From the NCBI GenBank assembly GCA_008638415.1, contig ML703346.1:1-45060 (forward strand): a DNA stretch of 45,060 nt, in the 5' to 3' direction. The notes beneath the pieces were generated by a model, which made no database searches, was not told the origin of the DNA, and saw nothing but the letters and a program-made list of their open reading frames with translations. This DNA comes from Nocardiopsis sinuspersici. Its GTDB lineage: Bacteria; Actinomycetota; Actinomycetes; Streptosporangiales; Streptosporangiaceae. A program made the translations under genes and the position numbers. Positions within the stretch are counted from its first letter, which is position 1. Each line of letters starts with the position of its first letter. Below are positions 20,047-29,319 of the stretch, one piece after another.

Positions 20047-21687
20047 ATGGCGGAGCTGACGATCCGACCGGACGAGATCCGGGACGCGCTGCAGCGCTTC
20101 GTCCAGTCGTACGAGCCTGAAGCCACCCGCGCGGAAGAGGTCGGTACCGTCACCTACTCCGGTGACGGCATCGCCCGCGTCGGTGGCCTTCCCTCGGCGA
20201 TGGCGAACGAGCTGCTGCAGTTTGAGGACGGCACCCTGGGCCTGGCCCAGAACCTCGAGATCGGTGAGATCGGTGTCGTCGTGCTGGGTGACTTCACCAG
20301 CATCGAGGAGGGCCAGCAGGTGCGCCGCACCGGCCAGCTCCTCTCGGTGCCGGTGGGCGACAACTTCCTCGGCCGCGTGGTGGACCCCCTGGGCGCCCCC
20401 ATCGACGGCAAGGGCGAGATCGAGACGACCGAGCGCCGTGACCTGGAGCTGCAGGCCGCGACGGTCATGCAGCGCCAGCCGGTCCACGAGCCGATGCAGA
20501 CCGGCATCAAGGCGATCGACACCATGACGCCGATCGGCCGCGGGCAGCGCCAGCTGCTCATCGGCGACCGGCAGACCGGCAAGACCGCGGTCGGTATCGA
20601 CGCGATCATCAACCAGAAGGCCAACTGGGAGTCCGGCGACCCCGACAAGCAGGTGCGCTGCATCTACGTCGCGATCGGCCAGAAGGGCTCGACCATCGCC
20701 GGTGTGCGGGGCGCCCTCGAAGAGGCCGGCGCGATGGAGTACACCACCATCGTCGCCTCCCCGGCGTCGGACCCGGCGGGCTTCAAGTACCTGTCCCCCT
20801 ACACCGGTTCGGCCCTGGGCCAGCACTGGATGTACGAGGGCAAGCACGTCCTCATCGTCTTCGACGACCTGACCAAGCAGGCCGAGGCCTACCGTGCGGT
20901 GTCGCTGCTGCTGCGCCGTCCGCCGGGGCGTGAGGCCTACCCCGGTGACGTCTTCTACCTGCACTCCCGTCTCCTGGAGCGCTGCGCCAAGCTCTCCGAC
21001 GAGCTGGGCGCGGGCTCGATGACCGCTCTGCCGATCATCGAGACCAAGGCGGGCGACGTCTCGGCCTACATCCCCACCAACGTCATCTCCATCACCGACG
21101 GCCAGGTCTTCCTGGACTCGGACCTGTTCAACCAGGGCCAGCGTCCGGCGATCGACGTGGGTGTGTCGGTCTCCCGTGTCGGTGGCGCGGCCCAGACCAA
21201 GGCCACCAAGTCCGTCTCCGGCACGCTGCGTCTGGGCCTTGCCCAGTACCGCGAGCTCGAGGCGTTCTCCGCCTTCGGTTCGGACCTGGACGCGGTCTCC
21301 AAGCAGCAGCTGGAGCGCGGCGCCCGGATGATGGAGCTGCTCAAGCAGGGCCAGTACTCGCCGTTCCCCATGGAGAAGACGGTCGTCTCCATCTGGGCCG
21401 GCAACACCGGCAAGCTCGACGACGTCCCGATCGAGGACGTGCGCCGCTTCGAGGACGACTTCCTGGACCACCTCTCCCGAGAGCACCCCGGAATCCTCGA
21501 CACCATCCGCGACACCGGCAAGTTCGACGACGAGACCAAGGAGTCCCTGGACTCCGCCCTGGAGAAGTTCAAGCAGGGCTTCCAGACCTCGGCGGGGACC
21601 CTCCTGGGCACCGAGGCCGAGACTGAGGCGCTCGACAAGGACCAGGTCGGCCAGGAGACCATCAAGGTCGCCAAGGGCGGGAAGTAA
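20047..21687 (+). CDS. atpA: F0F1 ATP synthase subunit alpha
   Basis: The non-catalytic nucleotide-binding subunit of F1. In the 546-residue product the P-loop is GDRQTGKT (173-180), and [13 protein letters not shown] carries the arginine that reaches the catalytic site of beta. The C-terminus runs about 30 residues past the usual bacterial end, with [17 protein letters not shown] and a basic last segment. A similar tail in mycobacteria restrains ATP hydrolysis. ATG 20047 has AAGGA upstream. atpG follows after 3 bp. Confidence 0.97.
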   Translation: MAELTIRPDEIRDALQRFVQSYEPEATRAEEVGTVTYSGDGIARVGGLPSAMANELLQFEDGTLGLAQNLEIGEIGVVVLGDFTSIEEGQQVRRTGQLLSVPVGDNFLGRVVDPLGAPIDGKGEIETTERRDLELQAATVMQRQPVHEPMQTGIKAIDTMTPIGRGQRQLLIGDRQTGKTAVGIDAIINQKANWESGDPDKQVRCIYVAIGQKGSTIAGVRGALEEAGAMEYTTIVASPASDPAGFKYLSPYTGSALGQHWMYEGKHVLIVFDDLTKQAEAYRAVSLLLRRPPGREAYPGDVFYLHSRLLERCAKLSDELGAGSMTALPIIETKAGDVSAYIPTNVISITDGQVFLDSDLFNQGQRPAIDVGVSVSRVGGAAQTKATKSVSGTLRLGLAQYRELEAFSAFGSDLDAVSKQQLERGARMMELLKQGQYSPFPMEKTVVSIWAGNTGKLDDVPIEDVRRFEDDFLDHLSREHPGILDTIRDTGKFDDETKESLDSALEKFKQGFQTSAGTLLGTEAETEALDKDQVGQETIKVAKGGK

Positions 21688-21690
21688 CCC

Positions 21691-24056
<2,366 letters not shown>

Positions 24057-24110
24057 AACCGCACAGCGTCCGTTGAGGGTGGTGGCGGGCGACGGGCGGG
24101 CTAGTTGTTG

Positions 24111-24152
24111 GGCCGGGTCGGTCCCCGCCAACCGTCGGGGACCGACCCGGCC
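24111..24152 (+). terminator. 17-bp perfect hairpin between atpD and atpC
   Basis: GGCCGGGTCGGTCCCCG (24111-24127) pairs completely with 24136-24152 around an 8-nt loop. It lies 54 bp after the atpD stop and 32 bp before atpC. With no T-run it matches the terminators elsewhere in the window, but here it is inside an operon. It may terminate part of the transcripts, or stabilise the 3' end of the upstream message. Confidence 0.75.
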
Positions 24153-24184
24153 GAAACCACCCGCTAGCCGAGGAGTTTGTGGCA

Positions 24185-24574
24185 GTGTCGAAGAAGCTTT
24201 TCGTCGAGATCGTCTCTCCCGAACGTGAGATTTGGGCGGGCGAGGGCGACATGGTCATCGCGAAGACCGTCGAGGGTGAGATCGGCGTTCAGCCCGGGCA
24301 CGTCCCGCTGCTCTCGCTGCTGGCCCACGACGCCGTCGTTCGCGTGCTGGGTGCGCGGGAGACCGGCGAGGTCCGGGCCGCCGCGCACAGCGGGTTCGTC
24401 TCCGTCTCGGGTGAGGGTCGTGTCTCCATCCTCGCCGAGACCGCCGAGCTCGCCGAGGACATCGATGTGGACCGTGCGCGCACGGCGCTGAAGAGTGCGG
24501 CCGAGTCCGGCGACGACGTCGCCGTGGGCCGTGCGAGCAGCCGCCTGCGCGCTGCTGGCGAGGAAGTCGCCTAG
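24185..24574 (+). CDS. atpC: F0F1 ATP synthase subunit epsilon
   Basis: Sits on the rotor and can inhibit ATP hydrolysis. The product has an N-terminal beta sandwich (LFVEIVSPEREIWAGEGDMV, GEIGVQPGHVPLLSLLA, SGFVSVSGEGRVSILAE) and a C-terminal part of about 40 residues with helical character. AGGAG at 24171-24175 is 9 nt from GTG 24185 and only 3 nt from GTG 24179, so I prefer the later start (129 residues; the earlier start adds two). Confidence 0.95.
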   Translation: MSKKLFVEIVSPEREIWAGEGDMVIAKTVEGEIGVQPGHVPLLSLLAHDAVVRVLGARETGEVRAAAHSGFVSVSGEGRVSILAETAELAEDIDVDRARTALKSAAESGDDVAVGRASSRLRAAGEEVA

Positions 24575-24598
24575 CGTACCGGGACGGCGGAACGAGTA

Positions 24599-25087
24599 GT
24601 GGGCATGGAACGGCTGCTGCCTGGCACACCGTGGTTGGAGTCCGCGCAGTGGGTGTTCTACGCCCTGCTCCTCGTCCTCCTGGCGCTGGTGGCCGCCGTC
24701 ACCCTGCGCCGCTGGATCCTCGTACGGCGCGGCGGCGCGGTGGAGTGCTACCTGCGCGCCGTCGGAGTACGGGGACGCCGGGGCTCCTGGCGCATCGGCT
24801 TCGGCCGGTACGGCACGGAGAACCTGGGCTGGTTCCCCATCTTCTCACTCAGACCGCGGCCGACAGCGAGGCTGTCGCGCCGCGGTCTCGTCGTTGTGGG
24901 GCGGCGCGCCCCCGAGGAGGGGGAGGACCTGCCGGTCGACCTCACCGTGCTCCGGATCGGCTGGGCCGGCGCGGACGGCTCGGACCCCCGTGAGGCGTCG
25001 TACGAGATCGCCATGAACGAGGGCACCCTGACCGGTTTCCTGTCCTGGCTGGAGTCGATGCCGCCGGGGACCCACTGGGAGGGCTAG
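24599..25087 (+). CDS. DUF2550 family membrane-anchored protein
   Basis: A 162-residue protein with one membrane helix (about residues 17-38, WVFYALLLVLLALVAAVTLR) and a soluble, Arg/Gly-rich domain rich in predicted strands (RRGGAVECYLRAVG, SWRIGFGRYGTENLGWFPIFSLRPRP). This is the DUF2550 protein that follows atpC in many actinobacteria; its function is unknown. GTG 24599 or ATG 24605 could start it. It may belong to the atp transcript, as only 24 bp separate it from atpC. The repeat block begins right after the stop. Confidence 0.85.
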   Translation: MGMERLLPGTPWLESAQWVFYALLLVLLALVAAVTLRRWILVRRGGAVECYLRAVGVRGRRGSWRIGFGRYGTENLGWFPIFSLRPRPTARLSRRGLVVVGRRAPEEGEDLPVDLTVLRIGWAGADGSDPREASYEIAMNEGTLTGFLSWLESMPPGTHWEG

Positions 25088-25097
25088 CGGTGTTTCC

Positions 25098-25407
25098 TTG
25101 AGGCTGCGCTGCGCTTCGCCTCGTGCCCGGACGCCGCGGGTACGGGAACCTTCGGTCCCCACGGCAGCCCCGTCGGCGCCCTGCTGTGTTGTCTTTGAGG
25201 CTGCGCTGCGCTTCGCCTCGTGCTCGTGCGCCGTAGGTACGGGAACCTTCGGATCCTCCGGTATGGCGGCTCGTTCCTCGCAGCCCCACCTACGAATCCT
25301 CCAGAACCCCGTCGGCGCCCTAGCTGTGTCGTCTTTGAGGCTGCGCTGCGCTGCGCCTCGTGTTCGGGCGCCGCGGGTACGGGAACCTTCGTCCCCACGG
25401 CAGCCCC
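25098..25407. repeat. Three imperfect direct repeats of an intergenic element
   Basis: Copies begin with TTGAGGCTGCGCTGCGC at 25098, 25195 and 25335 and end with CGTCGGCGCCC near 25181, 25320 and 25407. Shared inner landmarks are CGCCTCGTG and GGTACGGGAACCTTCG. Copies 1 and 3 are about 75-85 bp. Copy 2 has about 43 extra bp after its GGAACCTTCGGATCC landmark. TGTGTYGTCTTTGAGG precedes copies 2 and 3. Copies 1 and 3 also share CCCCACGGCAGCCCCGTCGG. The spacing is unequal, so it is not a CRISPR array. A dispersed genomic repeat is the likeliest reading. Confidence 0.85.
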
Positions 25408-25502
25408 GTCGGCGCCCTCGTCACCCCCGGCGGCACGGGACCGAGTCCGCCAAGCGAAGCCCAGGGCGTGTTCGGTGAACACGCTCCGGCCCGTGTCGGT
25501 GG

Positions 25503-25531
25503 TTCACAGCGGCGCTCCCGGTCCCTAGCAT
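25503..25531 (+). promoter_or_regulatory. Promoter of leaderless thiamine-binding protein gene
   Basis: TTCACA (25503-25508), a 17-bp spacer and TAGCAT (25526-25531) form a good promoter whose expected start coincides with the ATG at 25538. There is no ribosome site, so the mRNA is probably leaderless. Confidence 0.65.
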
Positions 25532-25537
25532 GGCCGC

Positions 25538-25837
25538 ATGATCGTCGCCTTCTCCGTAGCCCCCCTCGGTACCGGTGAGTCCGTCACCCCCGCCGTCGCC
25601 CGCGCCGTGAAGGTGGTCCGCGAGAGCGGGCTGCCCAACGAGACCTCCGCCATGTTCACCACCGTCGAGGGTGAGTGGGACGAGGTCATGGACGTGGTCA
25701 GGCGTGCCGTGGAGGCCGCCGGGGAGGGCGCCTCCCGGGTGACCCTCACCCTCAAGGCCGACATCCGCGAGGGCGTCACCGACGCCCTGCACGGCAAGGT
25801 CGAGGCCGTCGAGCGCGAAATCGGCAACCTCCAGTAG
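25538..25837 (+). CDS. Thiamine-binding protein, MTH1187/YkoF-like (DUF77)
   Basis: A 99-residue protein with the ferredoxin-like fold pattern of the MTH1187 family: MIVAFSVAPLGTGESVTPAV at the start, ESGLPNETSAMFTTVEGEWDEV in the middle and RVTLTLKADIRE near the end. Members bind thiamine or related compounds; the physiological role is not settled. ATG 25538 is set by the promoter 6 nt upstream. No thiamine transport or synthesis genes are adjacent. Confidence 0.88.
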   Translation: MIVAFSVAPLGTGESVTPAVARAVKVVRESGLPNETSAMFTTVEGEWDEVMDVVRRAVEAAGEGASRVTLTLKADIREGVTDALHGKVEAVEREIGNLQ

Positions 25838-25887
25838 GGGCGCGGGGCCCTTCCGGAGGATCTCCGGACGCGGCAGGATGCGGTTCC

Positions 25888-26403
25888 ATGTGTGCCATTC
25901 GATTCCTCGGGCTCCTCGCCTTCGCCCTCCTGGTCTCCCTGCTCGCCGCCTGTCAGCCGACGGGCGGCCACGTCGGCGCGGTGGCCACGGGCCACTTCAG
26001 CGCCCGGCACGAGTTCCCCGTCCTGATCGTGGCCTGGTGCGGTGACACGGGGCCGCGGCAGATCGACCTGGTCGACGGACGGTCGCGAAGACACCTGGTC
26101 GCCACCCGCGAGTTCGACGGGAACCGTCTGGAGGTCGACCTGGCCGCGCCGGGCGAGGACTGGCGGATCACCGACGGGGAGGGCGAGCCCGTCTACCGGC
26201 TGGTCCCGGAGTCGGAGCGGAGGGAGTACCGCGTCGGGGTCGGGTCCGTGGCCGGTGGGCCGGGGGAGGCGACGGAGCACGACATCGGCACGGTCGTGTT
26301 CACGACGGGGGCGCTGGCCGACGACGCGGGTGTGTACGTCAGGGCCGAGGACGCCCCGGAGGCGGAGTTCTCCCCCAGGGAGGCCTTCCCGCCCGAGTGC
26401 TGA
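25888..26403 (+). CDS. Putative lipoprotein of unknown function
   Basis: A 171-residue protein with a type II signal peptide: hydrophobic FLGLLAFALLVSLLAAC with the lipobox LLAAC and Cys22 as the acylated residue. The rest is a soluble, strand-rich domain with no family I recognise. It has one more cysteine in the domain (AWCGD) and one at the very C-terminus. A CAGGAT -10-like box 8 nt before ATG 25888 again suggests a leaderless or very short leader; the frame runs further upstream through the previous gene but without merit. Confidence 0.75.
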   Translation: MCAIRFLGLLAFALLVSLLAACQPTGGHVGAVATGHFSARHEFPVLIVAWCGDTGPRQIDLVDGRSRRHLVATREFDGNRLEVDLAAPGEDWRITDGEGEPVYRLVPESERREYRVGVGSVAGGPGEATEHDIGTVVFTTGALADDAGVYVRAEDAPEAEFSPREAFPPEC

Positions 26404-26477
26404 GGGCGCCGTGAGCCCGGAGGAGGGGTGCGCCCGGCCCGCGGGAGGGGTGGCGGGCCGGACGCGGTCAGGATGCC

Positions 26478-26924
26478 TCAGCCGACCTGTGAGCGTGTGC
26501 GCTCGGCCGGGGCCGCGGCGGTGAGGTACTCCTTGGCGCTCTCGGAGTTGGCCAGTCCCACCACGGCCAGGGCGATGGCCGCGGTGATGATCTCGGGAAC
26601 CGCGGTGACCTCGGTGGACAGCAGGGCCAGGACCACGACGGCGTAGACGCCGTTGGCCGCGGTCACCGCCCTTCGCGTGCCGGGCCGGTTCCGGTGGACC
26701 ATGGCGGCCAGGACGGCCGCCGCCACGCCGTACACCAGCCCGATGGCCGCGGCGGTCAGCACGGCCCAGGTGGGCACCTGGGCGCTCTCGGCGACGAAGC
26801 CGACGGTCTCCATGGCGACGGCTCCGGCGAGGGCCAGCAGGCTCATGACGATCTGGTAGACCGCGATCAGGATCAGCAGGACGAAGACCGCCGTGACGGC
26901 GGCGGGTCTGGCTCTGGTGGTCAT
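26478..26924 (-). CDS. Small four-helix membrane protein
   Basis: A 148-residue protein with four membrane helices (about 10-36, 53-75, 88-104 and 108-124), a short basic N-terminus and a polar C-terminus. AAGGAACGG lies 7 nt before the ATG on the minus strand. No family is recognised with certainty; length and topology suggest DUF-type actinobacterial integral membrane proteins. It faces the lipoprotein gene tail to tail, and its promoter must lie in the AT-richer stretch 26930-27000. Confidence 0.75.
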   Translation of the reverse strand: MTTRARPAAVTAVFVLLILIAVYQIVMSLLALAGAVAMETVGFVAESAQVPTWAVLTAAAIGLVYGVAAAVLAAMVHRNRPGTRRAVTAANGVYAVVVLALLSTEVTAVPEIITAAIALAVVGLANSESAKEYLTAAAPAERTRSQVG

Positions 26925-26982
26925 GTGCGCCCCGTTCCTTGGTCAGAGTCCGTATAACGACCCCATAACCCTGTTTTTACGG

Positions 26983-26994
26983 ATGACACGTCAT
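26983..26994 (-). promoter_or_regulatory. Palindrome ATGAC-N2-GTCAT upstream of the membrane protein gene
   Basis: A 12-bp inverted repeat lies 59-70 bp before the start codon, in the only AT-rich part of the spacer, near GTTATACGG on the minus strand. It could be an operator. Evidence is symmetry and position only. Confidence 0.3.
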
Positions 26995-27048
26995 TTCCTG
27001 AACATTCTTTGTCCTCGCAGGTGGGGGAGCCCAATCGTGCGCGGAGGC

Positions 27049-27102
27049 GGGCTCGCCGAAGGGGCCCCGCCTCCGCGGAGGCGGGGCCCCTTCGGCGAGC
27101 CC
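27049..27102 (-). terminator. 54-bp perfect palindrome ending the adenosyltransferase gene
   Basis: The two 27-bp arms (27049-27075 and 27076-27102) are exact reverse complements with no spacer base. It begins 7 bp beyond the minus-strand stop at 27110. In RNA it gives a stem of 25 bp with a 4-nt loop or similar, far more stable than the other terminators here. It also insulates the membrane protein gene from upstream transcription. Confidence 0.85.
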
Positions 27103-27109
27103 GGGGGCG

Positions 27110-27706
27110 CTAGCGTTCTCCCCCCGGCTTCCAGAGGACCTCGTCACCCTCCCCGGCCACGTACCGGCCGAGGATGAACAGCAGGTCGGAGAGCCGGTTG
27201 AGGTACTGGGCGGTGAGCGGGTTGACCGTGTCGCCGTGCTCCTCGACGGCCGCCCACACACTGCGTTCGGCCCGCCGGACCACGATCCGCGCCGTGTGCA
27301 CGAGAGCCACGGTGGGGGAGCCCCCGGGCAGGATGAAGCTGCGCAGGGTGGGCAGGTCGGCGTTGTAGGTGTCGCAGGCCTCCTCCAGGCGCGCGACGTA
27401 CTCGGGCCCGACCCGCAGCGGTGGGAACTCCGGGTCGGGCACGATCGGTGTGGACAGGTCGGCGCCCAGGTCGAACAGTTCGTTCTGGACGCGGCGGAGC
27501 AGTGCCCGGACGTCGTCGGGCAGCTCGCCCATGGCCAGGGCGGTGCCGATGGCGGCGTTGGCCTCCTCGGCGTCGGCGTATCCGACCAGGCGTGTGTCGT
27601 TCTTGCCGGTCCGGCTCATGTCGCCGAGCGCCGTCGTGCCGGCGTCGCCGGTACGCGTGTAGATCTTCGACAGCACGACCGGCTTGTCGGTGTCCCGTTT
27701 GGTCAT
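27110..27706 (-). CDS. Cob(I)alamin adenosyltransferase, PduO type
   Basis: Adenosylates reduced corrinoid with ATP to make coenzyme B12. The 198-residue product has the N-terminal ATP loop YTRTGDAGTT (16-25), the central LLRRVQNELFDLGADLS and the corrinoid/ATP segment HTARIVVRRAERSVW, then the ending LNRLSDLLFILGRY. On the minus strand TAGGGT lies 6 nt before the ATG, so the message is likely leaderless. Together with meaB and the epimerase in this window it serves methylmalonyl-CoA mutase. No cobalamin riboswitch is visible upstream. Confidence 0.93.
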   Translation of the reverse strand: MTKRDTDKPVVLSKIYTRTGDAGTTALGDMSRTGKNDTRLVGYADAEEANAAIGTALAMGELPDDVRALLRRVQNELFDLGADLSTPIVPDPEFPPLRVGPEYVARLEEACDTYNADLPTLRSFILPGGSPTVALVHTARIVVRRAERSVWAAVEEHGDTVNPLTAQYLNRLSDLLFILGRYVAGEGDEVLWKPGGER

Positions 27707-27729
27707 GCCCCAACCCTAGGGGGAAGGGG

Positions 27730-28038
27730 TCAGGCGGGGACCGACAGGAACGCCCGAAGCTGCTCGGCGAGGGGCTCGTCGAGGCTCTGCGGTACGCCCT
27801 GGTGGCGGGGGTCCCGGCACGCCCGTCGGAAGGTGTCGGGGTCGCCGGTGAGGTCGGTGGTGGCCCGCCTGAGCTCCTCCAGGGACAGGCGGAGGCGGTC
27901 GGGGGTGCTTCCCCAGGCGTTCTCGTAGGCCCTGAGGGCGTGGAAGAAGCGGACGCACGCCAGGTGGGTCGCCTCCCCGCCGCTCTGGCGCTGGATGTGC
28001 TCGGCTACCGCACGGGTTCTACGCAGGATGGAAGGCAT
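27730..28038 (-). CDS. Hypothetical protein downstream of hsp20
   Basis: A 102-residue, mostly helical and basic protein with no family I recognise. It starts with MPSILRRTRAVAEHIQRQ and has LRAYENAWGSTPDRLRLSLEELRRATTDLTG in the middle. AGGAAG lies 10 nt before the ATG. It is 86 bp downstream of the hsp20 stop and 23 bp before the adenosyltransferase start, so it may share the hsp20 transcript. No membrane or signal segment. Confidence 0.6.
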   Translation of the reverse strand: MPSILRRTRAVAEHIQRQSGGEATHLACVRFFHALRAYENAWGSTPDRLRLSLEELRRATTDLTGDPDTFRRACRDPRHQGVPQSLDEPLAEQLRAFLSVPA

Positions 28039-28124
28039 CGAATCACTACTTCCTGATCGGTGGACACGGTGGGGCCATGTGGGCCGCGGCCGGCCGGGTC
28101 CGCGACCCGGCCGGCCGCGGGTTC

Positions 28125-28553
28125 TCAGGCGTTGATGCTCTGGGGCTGGCCCTCGCCCTGGCTGATGCTGATCTTGCGCGGCTTGGCCTGTTCGGCGACC
28201 GGGATGCGCAGTGTCAGGACACCGTCGGTGTAGTCGGCCTGGATGTCGTCCGTCCGCAGGGTGTCCCCCAGGAACAGCTGCCGGGAGAAGGTGCCGGTGG
28301 GCCGCTCGGAGACCACCACCGAGCCGCGGTCGCGCACGGTGTCGGCCCGCTCGGCGGTCACGGTCAGCACGTTGCGCTCGACCTCCAGGTCGATGGAGTC
28401 GGCACGCACGCCGGGCAGGTCGAAGCAGACGATGAAGACGTCCCCGTCGCGGTAGGCGTCGATGGGCATCGCGGCCGGCCGGTTGGACGCGCCCAGGATC
28501 CGCTCGGTGAGGCGGTCGATGTCGCGGAAGGGATCGGTGCGCATCAGCATCAT
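28125..28553 (-). CDS. Hsp20/alpha-crystallin small heat-shock protein
   Basis: An ATP-independent holdase that keeps unfolding proteins soluble. The 142-residue product has the alpha-crystallin domain at about 32-120 (IDAYRDGDVFIVCFDLPGV, then GTFSRQLFLGDTL and DGVLTLRIPVAE) and the C-terminal I-x-I-type anchor in RKISIS. The start is fixed by GAGGAGG 5 nt before ATG 28553; an upstream in-frame ATG at 28601 lies within the promoter. It is divergent from a MerR/HspR-type gene, with a palindrome inside its promoter, so heat-relieved repression is likely. Confidence 0.95.
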   Translation of the reverse strand: MMLMRTDPFRDIDRLTERILGASNRPAAMPIDAYRDGDVFIVCFDLPGVRADSIDLEVERNVLTVTAERADTVRDRGSVVVSERPTGTFSRQLFLGDTLRTDDIQADYTDGVLTLRIPVAEQAKPRKISISQGEGQPQSINA

Positions 28554-28586
28554 GGATACCTCCTCTACTCGTACCACAAAACCTGA

Positions 28587-28633
28587 TGCGATGTGACGCA
28601 AGTTTTATACCTCATACTTGAGGAGATAAACAA
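28587..28633 (-). promoter_or_regulatory. hsp20 promoter with embedded operator
   Basis: On the minus strand TTGTTT (28628-28633), an 18-bp spacer and TATAAA (28604-28609) make the best promoter in the window. The palindrome CCTCA-N4-TGAGG (28610-28623) fills the spacer. A second inverted repeat TGCG-N6-CGCA (28587-28600) lies at the start site. CTTGAG resembles half of the HspR box (HAIR), although the canonical inverted pair is not present. Confidence 0.65.
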
Positions 28634-28713
28634 CAGTGCCAGCTAAAGGTTTCGTCAGGCAGGGGTGCACACGGCCGCGGCCGCGTGGTGTGCGCCGAGG
28701 AGGGATGCCGTTC

Positions 28714-29007
28714 ATGACAGAACCCGGGTCAGGTTCCGCGCGGGGCCTCTACACGATCTCCGTGGCGGCGGAGCTGGCGGGCATCGCGCCGCAGAGCCTG
28801 CGCTCCTACGAGGAGCGGGGCCTGGTCGCCCCGGCGCGCACCGACGGCGGCACGCGGATGTACAGCGACGACGACATCGCCCGGCTGCGTCGGGTGGCCG
28901 AGCTGGCGGCCCAGGGCGTGAACCTCGCCGGGATCGGCCGGATCCTGGACCTGGAGGACGAGAACACCCGTCTGCGCGGTGACTCCTCGGCGGCGGGGAG
29001 GGAATGA
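28714..29007 (+). CDS. MerR-family regulator, HspR-like
   Basis: A 97-residue regulator, essentially one winged-helix MerR domain (about 12-80): LYTISVAAELAGIAPQSLRSYEERGLVAP, then GGTRMYSDDDIARLRRVAELAAQGVNLAGIGRIL. The GVNLAGI segment and lack of an effector domain are typical of HspR, the repressor of chaperone genes. ATG 28714 lies 9 nt after GAGGAGGG; the ATG at 28705 is too close to that box. Divergent from hsp20, so I infer it represses hsp20 and perhaps itself. The C-terminal tail after 82 is short, polar and Ser/Ala-rich. Confidence 0.88.
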   Translation: MTEPGSGSARGLYTISVAAELAGIAPQSLRSYEERGLVAPARTDGGTRMYSDDDIARLRRVAELAAQGVNLAGIGRILDLEDENTRLRGDSSAAGRE

Positions 29008-29100
29008 GGCGGCTCCGCCTCCGGGCGGCCGTCGGAGCACGGGCGCCGGATCGGCGCGTTCCCCATGACGCAGAATGATCACTCCGCAGCAGGGGGTGAA

Positions 29101-29124
29101 AGTGACGCAGCTCACTGGTACATT
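29101..29124 (+). promoter_or_regulatory. CRP-like site AGTGA-N6-TCACT with adjacent TACATT box
   Basis: AGTGACGCAGCTCACT (29101-29116) has perfect 5-bp arms and fits GTGA-N6-TCAC. Two bases later TACATT (29119-29124) could be a -10 hexamer, starting transcription about at the ATG 29133. The site would cover the -35 region, so repression or class II activation is possible. Confidence 0.4.
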
Positions 29125-29231
29125 AGGGAGTCATGGGGCTACGCAAAGTAGTTTCCGGCGGTGTCCGCACACGGGCTTCCGAGTGGGCAGAGGGGGCCAC
29201 CCGGGCGGTCGTGGAGGGGGAGACACCGCGA

Positions 29232-29274
29232 GGGGCGGGCGGCGTGGAACCGGGGGGTTCACGCCGCCCGCCCC
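29232..29274 (-). terminator. Terminator of the M28 peptidase gene
   Basis: GGGGCGGGCGGCGTG (29232-29246) pairs fully with 29260-29274; AACC/GGTT extends it past one bulged G. It lies 46 bp after the minus-strand stop. Confidence 0.85.
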
Positions 29275-29319
29275 GCCCTCAGGGTCGTGCGGTCGGTCTC
29301 GCGCGAGGGAGAACGCGGA

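Larger units (their letters stand above)
25088..25537. other. Gene-free stretch holding a direct-repeat block and a promoter
   Basis: This 450-bp stretch lies between the DUF2550 gene and the thiamine-binding protein gene. It contains the three-copy repeat and, at its right end, the promoter of the next gene. Short frames on both strands merely translate the repeats into Arg/Ser-rich repetitive peptides, and none has a ribosome site. Confidence 0.7.
29008..29319. other. Spacer after the HspR-like gene: regulatory site, orphan promoter, terminator
   Basis: This 312-bp stretch holds a GTGA-N6-TCAC site, a TACATT box and an ATG at 29133 that opens a frame (MGLRKVVSGGVRTRASEWAE at the start). 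The frame runs through the terminator at 29232 and far into the antisense of the peptidase gene, so it is not credible at full length. The promoter may drive a small RNA or the remnant of a lost gene. Confidence 0.5.

Noticed and set aside
25098..25407. Possible CRISPR array
   Set aside because: Only three long, imperfect units with unequal spacing and no cas genes nearby.
25084..25482. Minus-strand frames encoding repeated Arg/Ser peptides
   Set aside because: They simply follow the DNA repeats in more than one frame and have no ribosome site, so the repeat is probably non-coding.
27707..27730. Cobalamin riboswitch before the adenosyltransferase gene
   Set aside because: Only 23 bp separate it from the upstream gene, and the message looks leaderless. 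No B12-box sequence is present.
28554..28713. A canonical HspR box (HAIR)
   Set aside because: The exact CTTGAGT-N7-ACTCAAG arrangement is not found; only related half-sites and a shorter palindrome are.
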